DNA from: Desulfobulbaceae bacterium
GTDB lineage: Bacteria; Desulfobacterota; Desulfobulbia; Desulfobulbales; Desulfobulbaceae
DNA: 64,000 nt
NCBI GenBank assembly: GCA_023544645.1
Contig: JAMJFO010000002.1
Location: 1 to 64,000 of the forward strand
Reading direction: 5' to 3'
Positions 44,196 through 52,554 of this stretch are shown here, piece after piece. Position 1 is the stretch's first letter. Each line of letters starts with the position of its first letter. The position numbers and the translations under genes are program-made. The notes below the pieces were generated by a model. That model was not told the DNA's origin and made no database searches. It saw only the letters and a program-made list of their open reading frames with translations.

Positions 44196-45104
44196 ATGGA
44201 ATGGCTCAACTATCATCATCTGTTTTATTTCTGGACGGTTATGCGCGAGGGGAGTATTACCGCGGCCAGCGCCAGGCTCAGCCTGGCTCCGTCAACGGTG
44301 AGCGCTCAACTTTCAACGCTTGAGGAAAGCCTTGGGGCAAAGCTTTTCAGGCGGGCGGGGCGCAATCTTGAACCAACCGATATGGCCCATCTCGTTTTTC
44401 GCTATGCAGATGAGATTTTTTCCCTGGGCCGCGAAATGATTGACTCCCTGCAGGGACGTGTCATTGCCGGCCCCCTGCCATTGAAAGTGGGTATTGTCGA
44501 TGTTGTTCCTAAGCTTGTCGCGCGAAAACTGCTGGAGCCGACGGCAAATCTGCCGGATCATGTGCGCCTGATTTGTCACGAGGGCAAAAACAAGGATCTT
44601 CTTGCCGAACTGGCTCTCCATAATCTTGATATTGTCTTGACCGATTGCCCGCTTCCTCCCGGGATCAGTATCAAGGCCTACAATCATCTCCTGGGGGAAT
44701 GCGGGGTATCTTTTTTCGGGGTGGAAAAGCTTGCCAAGCCTCTTCGGGACGGCTTTCCATCTTCCCTTGACGGGGCGCCCATGCTGCTGCCCATGGCAAT
44801 GAGTCCATTGCGGGGCATGCTGGATCACTGGTTTGAAAAAACAGGGGTGCAGCCGGTAATACGCGGTGAGTTTGATGACAGCGCCCTGCTGAAAGTTTTC
44901 GGCCAGGCAGGTGAGGGCGTTTTCACTGCGCCGACAGTTATTGAAAAGGAAGTAGCGCTACAGTACCGGGTCCAGGCTATCGGGCGGACAAATCAGATCA
45001 GGGAAAAATTTTACGCCATTTCGGTGGAACGGATTATCAGGCATCCAGCAGTTGCCGCTATTTCACAATCGTCAAACAATAAGCTTTTTTTTGATTGTGA
45101 TTAA
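44196..45104 (+). CDS. LysR-family transcriptional regulator (NhaR-like)
   Basis: Protein of 302 residues. N-terminal winged helix (MEWLNYHHLFYFWTVMREGS opening, then AASARLSLAPSTVSAQLSTLE, residues 20-45 in part) and a C-terminal effector-binding domain (about 92-300). The opening NYHHLFYFW resembles NhaR, the sodium-responsive activator of nhaA, but the inducer here is unknown. It is divergent from ccsA and separated by a terminator hairpin, so it may control ccsA or itself. Confidence 0.85.
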   Translation: MEWLNYHHLFYFWTVMREGSITAASARLSLAPSTVSAQLSTLEESLGAKLFRRAGRNLEPTDMAHLVFRYADEIFSLGREMIDSLQGRVIAGPLPLKVGIVDVVPKLVARKLLEPTANLPDHVRLICHEGKNKDLLAELALHNLDIVLTDCPLPPGISIKAYNHLLGECGVSFFGVEKLAKPLRDGFPSSLDGAPMLLPMAMSPLRGMLDHWFEKTGVQPVIRGEFDDSALLKVFGQAGEGVFTAPTVIEKEVALQYRVQAIGRTNQIREKFYAISVERIIRHPAVAAISQSSNNKLFFDCD

Positions 45105-45584
45105 TGCAATCCTGAGCCCGTGAACGCCGGACAGCACCCCGCAGGGCGGCGGGAGGCACATGACCAATCCATGTTTTTGATAATTTTCACCAGTGTTGCA
45201 TTGCCCGGGCCAAAGTCCGATCTACTGCGTCATAGCGGGTACGGCCAATGCTCGACGTACCATATGTACGCCTCCGCTTGGCCGACACCACTATTCCTCG
45301 GAGTCTCGCAAGCTCGCTTACCTGTATATCGAAATTTGTACTTAGCCATCTTTTAGTGTGTGATGGACTTTTTACGAGTCCATCAAATCTGCCTTTGCCA
45401 AATTATATGGTGAAAACACGAAAATTGGGTGGCGATTTAACCAGCTTTTACGCTTTCAACCAGGATTCAAATATCAACCAAAATAACAATTAGCTGAATT
45501 TATAGACTATCTTCTTTTGCGTAAAAATGGTTCAAATTTTGCATATATAAATCATAAGAAAGCAAAAACCTGTTGCCTGATATC
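45105..45584. other. Intergenic region containing a MITE-like element
   Basis: About 480 bases between the LysR gene and the lytic transglycosylase gene. Most of 45211-45387 is one copy of a repeated element. The last 100 bases are AT rich and may contain the transglycosylase promoter. Confidence 0.6.
45211..45387 (+). repeat. MITE-like repeat, copy A
   Basis: From AAAGTCCGATCTACTGCGTC to GGACTTTTTACGAGTCCATC this segment matches, in reverse orientation, the element at 52282-52448. Shared parts include CATAGCGGGTACGG, AATGCTCGACGTACCATA, TGTACGCCTCC and GTATATCGAA. The left terminal repeat is largely lost (only AAAGTCC remains) while the right end is intact. It carries about 20 extra bases near 45297-45320 relative to copy B. 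No coding capacity. Confidence 0.8.
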
Positions 45585-46847
45585 ATGCGTTTACTGACAA
45601 TTCTGCCAATCCTGATCTGCCTGGCCATTATTACCGGATGCGCTATTCCCAAAAAGCGTTCCTGGAGTAAGTTGGAAGACTCTTCTTATGCCTTGGCAGA
45701 AAAAGCAAAATCCAAAAAGCGTGTCTGGATCAAAACAGGTGGCCCGATCAAAGTCTCAGCACGCCCCCCACGTCCGGAAAGAATTATTCGCTTCGAGACA
45801 AAACCAGAAGTAAAAATAGCAGCGCGGGAACCTGCTGAACGCATGGATTTTTCCTCTGGTAACACAGAACCTGAAATCTTGCTCAAGCAGGAGTTGACAG
45901 CGCTCAAGTCGACGGATAATTGGGAAGATCATCAAACAGGAGTTATCCAGGAGGTAGAGATAGAGGACCTTGCCGAAATAGATGTTGTCTACGATTTCCC
46001 GATTACCGTTAACAGCCAGGTTGAGGTTTATCTCGAGCTTTTTCAGGGTGCACACCGTAAATATTTCAGTGAATGGCTGGCCCGCTCGGGACGCTACATC
46101 CCCATGATTGTGGCAGAGCTTGAAGCCGCAGGCCTTCCCCTAGACCTGGTCTATCTTTCAATGATCGAAAGTGGCTTCAGCCAGACCGCAACTTCTAAAG
46201 CGAAGGCTGTAGGGCTTTGGCAGTTCATGTCATATACAGGCCGTGACTATGGCCTGGAAATTACGGAATATATCGATGAAAGACGCGATGACAAAAAATC
46301 CACCAGGGCAGCGGTCGCCTTTCTGAGCGACCTTTATGAGGAGTTCGGGGACTGGTTCCTGGCTGTTGCTGCATATAACGGAGGTCCCGGAAGATTGCGA
46401 AACGCCATTAGAAAATCCAAGAGCAGGGATTTCTGGAAGATTGCCCAGGGGGACATCCTCCCTCTGGAAACAAAACGCTATGTACCAAAATTGATTGCAG
46501 CAATCATTATTGCCAAAGAGCCTGAAGTGTATGGCTTCACCGATATAAAGGATAATCGACCGGTTTCTTACGATACAGTTGCTGTCGGCCCAGGCTTGAG
46601 TTTTGACACTGTTGCCCGTATCACCAATTCAAGCAGCACGATAATACAAAGCCTGAACCAGGAACTCCTGCAGGAAAAGACTCCGCTTGACAGGGAAAAG
46701 TATACTCTGCGAATCCCCAAGGGCACCAGGAAAATGGCAGAGAGAAACCTGTCCCGGCTTTACGGCACGCTGCGGTCAGAAGGAAGCATCCTTCTTGCTG
46801 ACGCTCAAAAGTACAAAACCGCCCAGAACGCCACTATCCAGAATTAG
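45585..46847 (+). CDS. Membrane-bound lytic murein transglycosylase (MltD-like lipoprotein)
   Basis: About 420 residues from ATG 45585, chosen because it opens straight into a lipoprotein signal MRLLTILPILICLAIITGC; TTG 45573 is an alternative. A long linker (about 20-150) precedes the SLT domain (about 165-300) with the catalytic Glu in YLSMIESGFSQTATSKAKA and the motifs AVGLWQFMSYTGRDYGL and AAYNGGPGRL. A LysM-like or related C-terminal segment (about 330-400) follows. Cleaves peptidoglycan glycan strands to 1,6-anhydromuropeptides at the inner face of the outer membrane. Confidence 0.9.
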   Translation: MRLLTILPILICLAIITGCAIPKKRSWSKLEDSSYALAEKAKSKKRVWIKTGGPIKVSARPPRPERIIRFETKPEVKIAAREPAERMDFSSGNTEPEILLKQELTALKSTDNWEDHQTGVIQEVEIEDLAEIDVVYDFPITVNSQVEVYLELFQGAHRKYFSEWLARSGRYIPMIVAELEAAGLPLDLVYLSMIESGFSQTATSKAKAVGLWQFMSYTGRDYGLEITEYIDERRDDKKSTRAAVAFLSDLYEEFGDWFLAVAAYNGGPGRLRNAIRKSKSRDFWKIAQGDILPLETKRYVPKLIAAIIIAKEPEVYGFTDIKDNRPVSYDTVAVGPGLSFDTVARITNSSSTIIQSLNQELLQEKTPLDREKYTLRIPKGTRKMAERNLSRLYGTLRSEGSILLADAQKYKTAQNATIQN

Positions 46848-47247
46848 GAAGCAGCAACCGCTGTTCATTATCAGGAGCATTTCTTTTATTACCCTGGATC
46901 CGTGAGCGTTCAAGAACGGTCCAGATGCAAGGCGGCAACTATGTTGATTATCCTTATGTGATATCAACGAGTTGCCAACACAGCAGATGGGCCGTTATTG
47001 GGCGCTCCGAAGGGCGGCGGAGCGAATGGAGCAAAAAGGCTGTCAATATCAAAAAACATTTTATTAACAAGTAATTACAATAAAAAAAACTGAAAGGCGT
47101 CACGGATTCAGGATTACTATAGAGTTATACCTGATAAGGGTTTTCCAAAAATCTTCTTTTCAAGTTGGAACATTATTGACTGCCACTGCAAACTTCTCTC
47201 AAAGAGCAAGACAAGCGAACTGAAGATACTCTGCGAAACCTGCACAT
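46848..47247. other. Intergenic region with a palindromic repeat
   Basis: About 400 bases between convergent genes. It holds a long imperfect palindrome (46904-47007). The rest is AT rich; no gene is supported. Confidence 0.5.
46904..47007. repeat. Long imperfect palindrome (about 38-base arms)
   Basis: The left arm starts GAGCGTTCAAGAACGGTCC and ends GGCGGCAACT; the right arm, reversed and complemented, starts GAGCGCCCAATAACGGCCC and ends TTGGCAACTC. Inside, GTTGAT and ATCAAC extend the stem. It has the look of a REP/MITE-type repeat and could also stop transcription from both converging genes. Confidence 0.6.
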
Positions 47248-48012
47248 CTAAATCGCCCTTGCCACGGTAAACACCTCTATCCTTTTTGCCCCTGCCCTGC
47301 GCAGTACCTTCGCGCATTCATTAACCGTAGATCCAGTAGTAAAGACATCATCGACAAGTAAAATCATCTTGTTTTTTACCAGATCGGGATTTGTGAGAGA
47401 AAATGCGCCTGAGAGGTTTTTTCGTCTTTCAGTGCCGTTTAAAGCCGTTTGAGGCGCTGTGGCCCGGTGCCGAATTAGAATGTCGACGCGGATACTGCTC
47501 CGGTAATCGGGAAAACAGGCTTTGCCGATAACCAGGGCCTGGTTGAATTTGCGCTGGCGCAGCCGTTGCATGTGCAGGGGGACCGGGAGAACGAGATCCG
47601 GCTCATGTAAATCTTTTCTCCCCGGCGCATTCCGCGCCAGGTAGGCCAGGCTGGCAAGCCCGGTGAGCGTTCCGTTGAACTTGAGCGAGCCGATGAGCGA
47701 GGTGACCGGTTTTGTATAATGCAGCGCGGCCCTGGCCAGGTCAAAGGCAAAGGATTTTTTCAGGCACAAGCCGCAGAAATGGTCCTGCCCGGTCGAAAAC
47801 GGCATTCCACAGCAGGGGCAGCAGGGAGAACAGGGAAAGGAAATATCGGCCAGGCAGTCATTGCAGAGAAGTGGAAGTTCCCGGCAGGGAAGGCGCTGCT
47901 CGCATTCAAGGCAGGATGAGGGAAAGATCAGTTCCTGCAGCGGTTCAAAAAAAAATCTGATATTTTTTCGCATCAGTCCGGTTTGTCCCGATGCACGTTT
48001 GCGGACAGGCAT
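47248..48012 (-). CDS. comF: ComF-family phosphoribosyltransferase-like protein
   Basis: Protein of 254 residues. N-terminal double zinc-ribbon part with CLEC, CNDC, CSPCCPCC and CGLC pairs (about residues 34-85), then a type I phosphoribosyltransferase domain with the PRPP loop ILLVDDVFTTGSTVNE (about 216-231) and the ComF signature VLPVPLHMQRLRQRKFNQA. ComF proteins take part in DNA uptake in naturally competent bacteria; DprA is also encoded in this window (58028). A later ATG (47973) is possible as start. Confidence 0.9.
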   Translation of the reverse strand: MPVRKRASGQTGLMRKNIRFFFEPLQELIFPSSCLECEQRLPCRELPLLCNDCLADISFPCSPCCPCCGMPFSTGQDHFCGLCLKKSFAFDLARAALHYTKPVTSLIGSLKFNGTLTGLASLAYLARNAPGRKDLHEPDLVLPVPLHMQRLRQRKFNQALVIGKACFPDYRSSIRVDILIRHRATAPQTALNGTERRKNLSGAFSLTNPDLVKNKMILLVDDVFTTGSTVNECAKVLRRAGAKRIEVFTVARAI

Positions 48013-48387
48013 GCGGGCTAGTTGGTTCTGCCACGGGTTTCGGTAATCATTATTTAACAGTTGAGTGTTAAGAAGAGTGAAATGATCATATACCGTCTGC
48101 AGGGAGGGGAGTCAATAAAAGGGACGTTTATCCATGAGGAAAAGTTGTATAAAAGCAGTGGATTTCCTTTTCTATTATGCTATATAGCCTGTAGAAGAGT
48201 TGCGAAAAACAACGGAACTCCTCGCAGGGTATGTAACTGAACCATATGATTACCCAAAAAGTTGTAAATGGTCACAGGGGCCATATCTCCACACGATCGC
48301 TCATGCCCGCAGCCGGGCTGTAGCGAATATTCCTGCGTGTGCAATCTGGGGTGCCTGTGACCATTTAAAATCACAGTGGCAAGGGCA
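48013..48387. other. Intergenic region with a 101-base palindromic element
   Basis: About 375 bases between divergent comF and the epimerase gene. A palindromic repeat covers 48266-48366, ending 21 bases before the chosen epimerase ATG. No other gene is seen. Confidence 0.5.
48266..48366. repeat. Palindromic element with 13-bp perfect ends
   Basis: AAATGGTCACAGG (48266-48278) and CCTGTGACCATTT (48354-48366) are exact inverted repeats. The interior is also partly symmetrical (CACACG against CGTGTG, CAGCC against GGGCTG), so the whole 101 bases can fold. Looks like a short MITE or REP element. Confidence 0.6.
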
Positions 48388-49587
48388 ATGAAGGATGAAA
48401 CCATAACATCTTTTTCCGGGGTTCAGGCCGGGAAAAAAAGGTTGGGGGTTCTGATCGGCGGTTCAGGCCTGATCGGCGGGACACTGGCCCATTATTTTAA
48501 AACGCAGACCGTGGATGAAATTGAAATCCGGGCGCCCAGCAGCAAGAAGCTTTCCATCCGCAATGCCGAAGATATCAAGAATTACCTTGCCAATGTCAAA
48601 CCGGACTTTGTCATCAACTCGGCCGTTGCTTCTCTGGACAGTGATGCGCAGCTTGCCTTTGAGGTGAATTATCTGGGTTGCGTCAACCTGGCCCGCGCCT
48701 GCTGCGCCCTCGGAATTCCTTATATCCATATCAGCTCCGCTTCAACCCTGCCCAACGGTGAAAACCTTTCCGAAGAAGATCATCTGCCGCTCTCCCCGTC
48801 GCTCAACAACTATGCCAAGTCCAAACTAATGGCCGAGCGCACTCTCAAGTACATGGGAAAGCACCAGGGGTTGGATTTTACTATTATTCGACTGGCCATT
48901 GTCTACGGCGAGCATGACCATAAGATCCAGGGGTTTCACCGGCTCTTTTTTTCCATAGCCGATGAAGCCATGCCGTTCATGATCACCAAAAAGGGTGTCA
49001 AGCATTCCTACACCAATTCCAACAAGATACCTTATTTTGTCCACCATGTGCTGGATAACCGCGAAGAGTTCAGCCAGGAAACTTACCATTTTGTCGACCG
49101 TGATCCTGTTGAAATGGTCGATCTCATTCTGACGATCCGTTCCTACCTGGAACTGAAGCGTCCCCGGGAACTGTATGTTCCCTATTCGGTTGTCCGGTCC
49201 GGGAAATTTTTTCTGCAGTGGCTGGCAAGCATTCTCAACTGGTTCGGGATCAGTGTCAGGCTGCCGCCTGAATTGATTTTCATGGAGAATTTTTATAAAT
49301 CACAGACCCTGTCCAGCCAGAAACTGAAGGACTCAAGTTTTGTCGATCCGCTCCCCCATGAAAACATCTATACGGCGCTGCCCAAGCTTGTTGTGTACTA
49401 TCTGTCCCGCTGGGGTCATCTCAATCTGATAACCACCTTTAATGAGGAATTTCTTGGTAATTTTGAGCTGGAAAATGATTTTGTCAATCACCCCCGGGAT
49501 CTGCTCTCCTCAATTCACGCAGATTCCGTGTCGCCGTTTCCCGAAATGCTGGAGTTGAAGAAGTCCATGGGCCAGGATCAAAAATGA
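48388..49587 (+). CDS. NAD-dependent epimerase/dehydratase family protein (extended SDR)
   Basis: About 399 residues from ATG 48388 (AAGGG just upstream); GTG 48376 is an alternative. Rossmann fold with the dinucleotide loop GGSGLIGGTLAHYF (about residues 24-37), Asn-Ser-Ala strand VINSAVASLDSD, Ser in YIHISSASTLPN, and catalytic Tyr-x-x-x-Lys in NNYAKSKLMAERTL (about 150). The C-terminal 160 residues are unusual for the family and contain hydrophobic stretches (FFLQWLASILNWFGI), so it may associate with the membrane. Substrate, probably a nucleotide sugar or isoprenoid/steroid-like compound, is unknown. Confidence 0.82.
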   Translation: MKDETITSFSGVQAGKKRLGVLIGGSGLIGGTLAHYFKTQTVDEIEIRAPSSKKLSIRNAEDIKNYLANVKPDFVINSAVASLDSDAQLAFEVNYLGCVNLARACCALGIPYIHISSASTLPNGENLSEEDHLPLSPSLNNYAKSKLMAERTLKYMGKHQGLDFTIIRLAIVYGEHDHKIQGFHRLFFSIADEAMPFMITKKGVKHSYTNSNKIPYFVHHVLDNREEFSQETYHFVDRDPVEMVDLILTIRSYLELKRPRELYVPYSVVRSGKFFLQWLASILNWFGISVRLPPELIFMENFYKSQTLSSQKLKDSSFVDPLPHENIYTALPKLVVYYLSRWGHLNLITTFNEEFLGNFELENDFVNHPRDLLSSIHADSVSPFPEMLELKKSMGQDQK

Positions 49588-49631
49588 ATCTACCCTGAAA
49601 TGCAAGAAGGGTGAAAGAAGGGGAGGCAGTA

Positions 49632-50324
49632 ATGGAAAAGCTCATCGTTGCAAACTGGAAGGCCAACCTGTCTCTGCCCCAGGCGGAAAAATGGCTGGCA
49701 GACTTCAGCGCCGGCTACCGCCCCCATGACAACATCCGGGTTGTCCTGGCGGTGCCGTTTCCTTTTTTGTACCCTCTGCGCGGACAGATTGACAATCTTT
49801 CCGGAGTGTCCTGGGCGGTGCAGGATGTTTCGCCGTATCCTCCCGGCAGTTATACCGGGGCCGTTCCCGCTGCCTGGATGAAGGGTCTGATTGATTACGC
49901 ACTCATCGGCCACCGGGAGAGGCGCCGGTATTTTCATGAAAGCATTCAGGATGTGTCCAATAAGGCCAGTGAGGCCCTGGCGGAAGATATCCGGCCGATT
50001 TTGTGCGTGGAAAAAGAGATGAGCAGGCAGCAGGCGGCGGCCATTGAACCTGGTGACCTGGAACGTTTGATCGTGGCGTATACTCCGGCGGATGCTGAAC
50101 AGCTGGAAATTGCCCGAAATATTGTCGGGATAGCCGGCGCCATCCAGTATGTCAGTGGGATTTTTTCCGGCTGTCCAGTACTCTACGGGGGTGGGGTGAA
50201 TGCCGGCAATACGGCGGAACTGCTTACAATTCCCCAGGTGGCGGGGGTGATGGTTGCCGGCGGCTGTCTTGATCCCCGTTCCTTTGTTGAATTGCTTGAT
50301 AATGGCTCCGAAGCGGTGGGGTGA
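49632..50324 (+). CDS. Triosephosphate isomerase-like protein lacking the catalytic glutamate
   Basis: Protein of 230 residues with the TIM-barrel signature of triosephosphate isomerase: VANWKAN (Asn8, Lys10), YALIGHRERRRYF (His94, with Glu97 also kept) and the phosphate-binding LYGGGVNAGN. The motif that should read AYEPVWAIGTG is AYTPADAEQ here, so the catalytic Glu is Thr151 and the flexible loop 6 is gone. It is about 20 residues shorter than usual. It may have lost isomerase activity. AGGGGAGG lies before ATG 49632, and its stop overlaps the start of the ThiF/MoeB-like gene, so the two are coupled. Confidence 0.8.
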   Translation: MEKLIVANWKANLSLPQAEKWLADFSAGYRPHDNIRVVLAVPFPFLYPLRGQIDNLSGVSWAVQDVSPYPPGSYTGAVPAAWMKGLIDYALIGHRERRRYFHESIQDVSNKASEALAEDIRPILCVEKEMSRQQAAAIEPGDLERLIVAYTPADAEQLEIARNIVGIAGAIQYVSGIFSGCPVLYGGGVNAGNTAELLTIPQVAGVMVAGGCLDPRSFVELLDNGSEAVG

Positions 50325-51160
50325 TGGTCGATTTCACGGACGAACAGCTTCAGCGGTACAGCCGCCACATCATTCTCAAGGAAGTGGGAGTGGAAGGCCA
50401 GATCAGCCTGAATCAGGGCAAAGTGCTGGTGGTCGGAGCCGGGGGGCTGGGTTCGCCTGTTGCCCTGTATCTGGCCGCCGCCGGGGTGGGCACCATCGGC
50501 ATTGTTGATGATGACGTCGTTGTTCTGTCCAACCTGCAGCGGCAGATCCTCCATGCGACCGCGGATGTCGGCCGCCCCAAGGTCGACTCGGCCACCGATA
50601 CCCTCCGGGCCCTGAACCCTGAAGTGCAGGTGACTGCCCATAAATGCAGGCTTGCCGCCGACAATGTCATGTCCATTGTCAGCGAATATGATTTTGTTGT
50701 TGACGGCACAGACAATTTTCCGGCCAAGTTTCTGGTCAATGACGCCTGTGTTCTGGCTGGAATTCCCTTTTCACACGGCGGTGTATTGCGGTTTGCCGGG
50801 CAGACCATGACCGTCCTGCCGGGCGAGTCAGCCTGCTACCGGTGCGTATTTCGACAACCGCCCCCGGAAGATGCGGTGTCCACCTGTTCCGAGGCCGGTA
50901 TCCTGGGAGCGATAGCCGGCATCCTGGGAACGATCCAGGCCACGGAGGTGTTAAAGTATCTGACCGGCGCCGGCAGGCTGCTTACCGATACCCTGCTGAC
51001 CTTTGACGCCCTGGCCATGGAATTTCGCAAAATCGCACTGTCCCGCCAGGACGAATGCCCGGTCTGCGGGCGGGAGCCGGTTATCACCAGCCCGGTTGAT
51101 TACCGGGGCGCGGTATGCGCGCCTGTTCGGACAAAAGATGGGCCTGACGATGGGAAATAA
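50324..51160 (+). CDS. ThiF/MoeB-family adenylyltransferase (E1-like)
   Basis: Protein of 278 residues. ATP-binding GAGGLGSPVALYLAAAGVG (about residues 40-58), DDDVVVLSNLQRQILH (about 64-79), Asp in VVDGTDNFPAKFLVNDAC, catalytic-loop Cys in STCSEAGILGAIAG (about 185) and zinc ligands CYRCVF plus CPVCG. Such enzymes adenylate the C-terminal Gly of sulfur carrier proteins (ThiS, MoaD). ATG 50324 overlaps the preceding stop (TGATG). A TusA-like gene overlaps its end, suggesting a sulfur-transfer set; which carrier it serves is not visible. Confidence 0.88.
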   Translation: MVDFTDEQLQRYSRHIILKEVGVEGQISLNQGKVLVVGAGGLGSPVALYLAAAGVGTIGIVDDDVVVLSNLQRQILHATADVGRPKVDSATDTLRALNPEVQVTAHKCRLAADNVMSIVSEYDFVVDGTDNFPAKFLVNDACVLAGIPFSHGGVLRFAGQTMTVLPGESACYRCVFRQPPPEDAVSTCSEAGILGAIAGILGTIQATEVLKYLTGAGRLLTDTLLTFDALAMEFRKIALSRQDECPVCGREPVITSPVDYRGAVCAPVRTKDGPDDGK

Positions 51161-51395
51161 AGATACTGAGTCCGCTAAAAGCCTGAACCTGGTCGGCACA
51201 GGGTGCCCCATGAACCTGGTGTATGTCAAGGTCGAGCTGGCCAGGATGCAGCCGGGACAGCTGCTGGAGGTTATCCTCGATGACGGAGCCCCGGTCAAAA
51301 ATGTTGCGCGCTCCATCGAAAACGAGGGGCATGAACTCCTGGGCAGGAATCAGCTCGGTGACGGCAGCTGGGCGGTGATGGTGCGAAAAAGATAG
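51150..51395 (+). CDS. TusA-family sulfurtransferase
   Basis: Protein of 81 residues from ATG 51150 (ATG 51138 is possible). It has the TusA fold with the active Cys-Pro pair in NLVGTGCPMNLVYVKVELA (Cys19) and the C-terminal strand GDGSWAVMVRK. The second proline of CPxP is replaced (CPMN). Carries sulfur as a persulfide between donors and acceptors. It overlaps the end of the ThiF/MoeB-like gene by 11 bases, so the two probably work together. Confidence 0.85.
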   Translation: MGNKDTESAKSLNLVGTGCPMNLVYVKVELARMQPGQLLEVILDDGAPVKNVARSIENEGHELLGRNQLGDGSWAVMVRKR

Positions 51396-51405
51396 CTTGT
51401 GATCT

Positions 51406-52239
51406 TTACATAGCCCTCAGGCGGCGGACACGTTCTTCAACCGGCGGATGGGTGGAGAACAGGCCGGCCAGCATGCCCTTGGACAAGGGGTTGACTATGT
51501 ACATCTGTGCGGAAGCCGGATTAACCTGCATCGGCAGCTGGCGGTTGTAGGTGGTCAGTTTTTCCAGGGCGCTGGCCAGGGAATGCGGATTGCCGCTGAT
51601 GGCTGCCCCCTGGGCGTCGGCCAGATATTCCCGGCTCCTGGATATCGCCATCTGGATCAGGGCTGCTGCCAGTGGAGCAATGATCATCATGGCCAGGCCG
51701 GCCAGCGGATTGCCGCCGTTGTCACTGCGGCCCCGACCTCCGAAAATCATCGCCCATTGAGCCATTGTCGCCAGGTAGCTGATGGCGCCGGCCATGACCG
51801 CTGCAATACTGCTGATAAGGATGTCACGGTTTTTTATATGGCCGAGTTCATGGGCCAGGACGCCTTCCAGTTCCTTTCGCTCCATCATCTTGAGCAGGCC
51901 GGTGGTGACCGCAACGGCGGCATGTTCGGGATTGCGCCCGGTGGCAAAGGCATTGGGCGTGGGGTTGTTGACGATATAGACCTTGGGTTTGGGCAGCCCG
52001 GCCTGGGAGGCAAGGTGTTCGACTATCCGGTGCAGTTCCGGGGCCTCCTCCGGACTGACCTGGCGGGCTTTGTTCATGGCCAGGGCCATTTTGTCGCTGT
52101 TCCAGTAGGCGAAAAAGTTCAGCCCCAGGGCCAGGGCCAGGGCGATCACCATTCCCTGCTGACCGGCCATGAGCTGCCCTCCCACCAGGAACAGGGCTGT
52201 GAGGGCCGCCATGAGCATAAATGTTTTCAGAGTGTTCAT
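51406..52239 (-). CDS. htpX: Zinc metalloprotease HtpX
   Basis: Membrane M48 peptidase of 277 residues. Two N-terminal hydrophobic segments (about 7-45), zinc site HELGH (about residues 131-135) with a third ligand Glu in SREYLADAQGA, and two more hydrophobic segments between them (about 145-165 and 180-200). Takes part in quality control of membrane proteins with FtsH. Stop is 11 bases from the convergent TusA-like gene. Confidence 0.93.
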   Translation of the reverse strand: MNTLKTFMLMAALTALFLVGGQLMAGQQGMVIALALALGLNFFAYWNSDKMALAMNKARQVSPEEAPELHRIVEHLASQAGLPKPKVYIVNNPTPNAFATGRNPEHAAVAVTTGLLKMMERKELEGVLAHELGHIKNRDILISSIAAVMAGAISYLATMAQWAMIFGGRGRSDNGGNPLAGLAMMIIAPLAAALIQMAISRSREYLADAQGAAISGNPHSLASALEKLTTYNRQLPMQVNPASAQMYIVNPLSKGMLAGLFSTHPPVEERVRRLRAM

Positions 52240-52554
52240 ATTCTTTTTATTTCCTGTATGTAAAAACGAAATCGTTCAAAAATGATGGATTCGTAAAAAT
52301 TCCATCACACAATAAAAGATGGGTAAGTAAAAAATTCGATATACAAGGAATAGCGGGTACGGCCAAGTGGAGGCGTACATATGGTACGTCGAGCATTGAC
52401 CGTACCCGCTATGACGCAGTAGATCGGACTTTTTACGACGCCATCAAAAATATCTGTTCAAAAAATAAGGTGTTTCCCGGACAAGTCAAGTCGCCGGTCA
52501 GGCGTCCTGAGTTGGATGTGCAGAGAGTTTATTGCCATTCATGCATCTTGCTTC
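52240..52554. other. Intergenic region containing a MITE-like element
   Basis: About 315 bases between htpX and the antiporter gene on the same strand. Over half of it (52282-52448) is copy B of the repeated element. No gene seen. Confidence 0.6.
52282..52448 (-). repeat. MITE-like repeat, copy B, with both terminal inverted repeats
   Basis: Ends are inverted repeats: left TGATGGATTCGTAAAAATTCC region and right GGACTTTTTACGACGCCATCA region, matching at 17 or more of about 21 bases (each listed here as a position range 52282-52303 and 52427-52448). The interior AGCGGGTACGGCCAAG and its partner TTGACCGTACCCGCT form a further palindrome. Same element as 45211-45387 in opposite orientation. About 167 bases, no coding capacity, so probably moved in trans. 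Confidence 0.8.
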
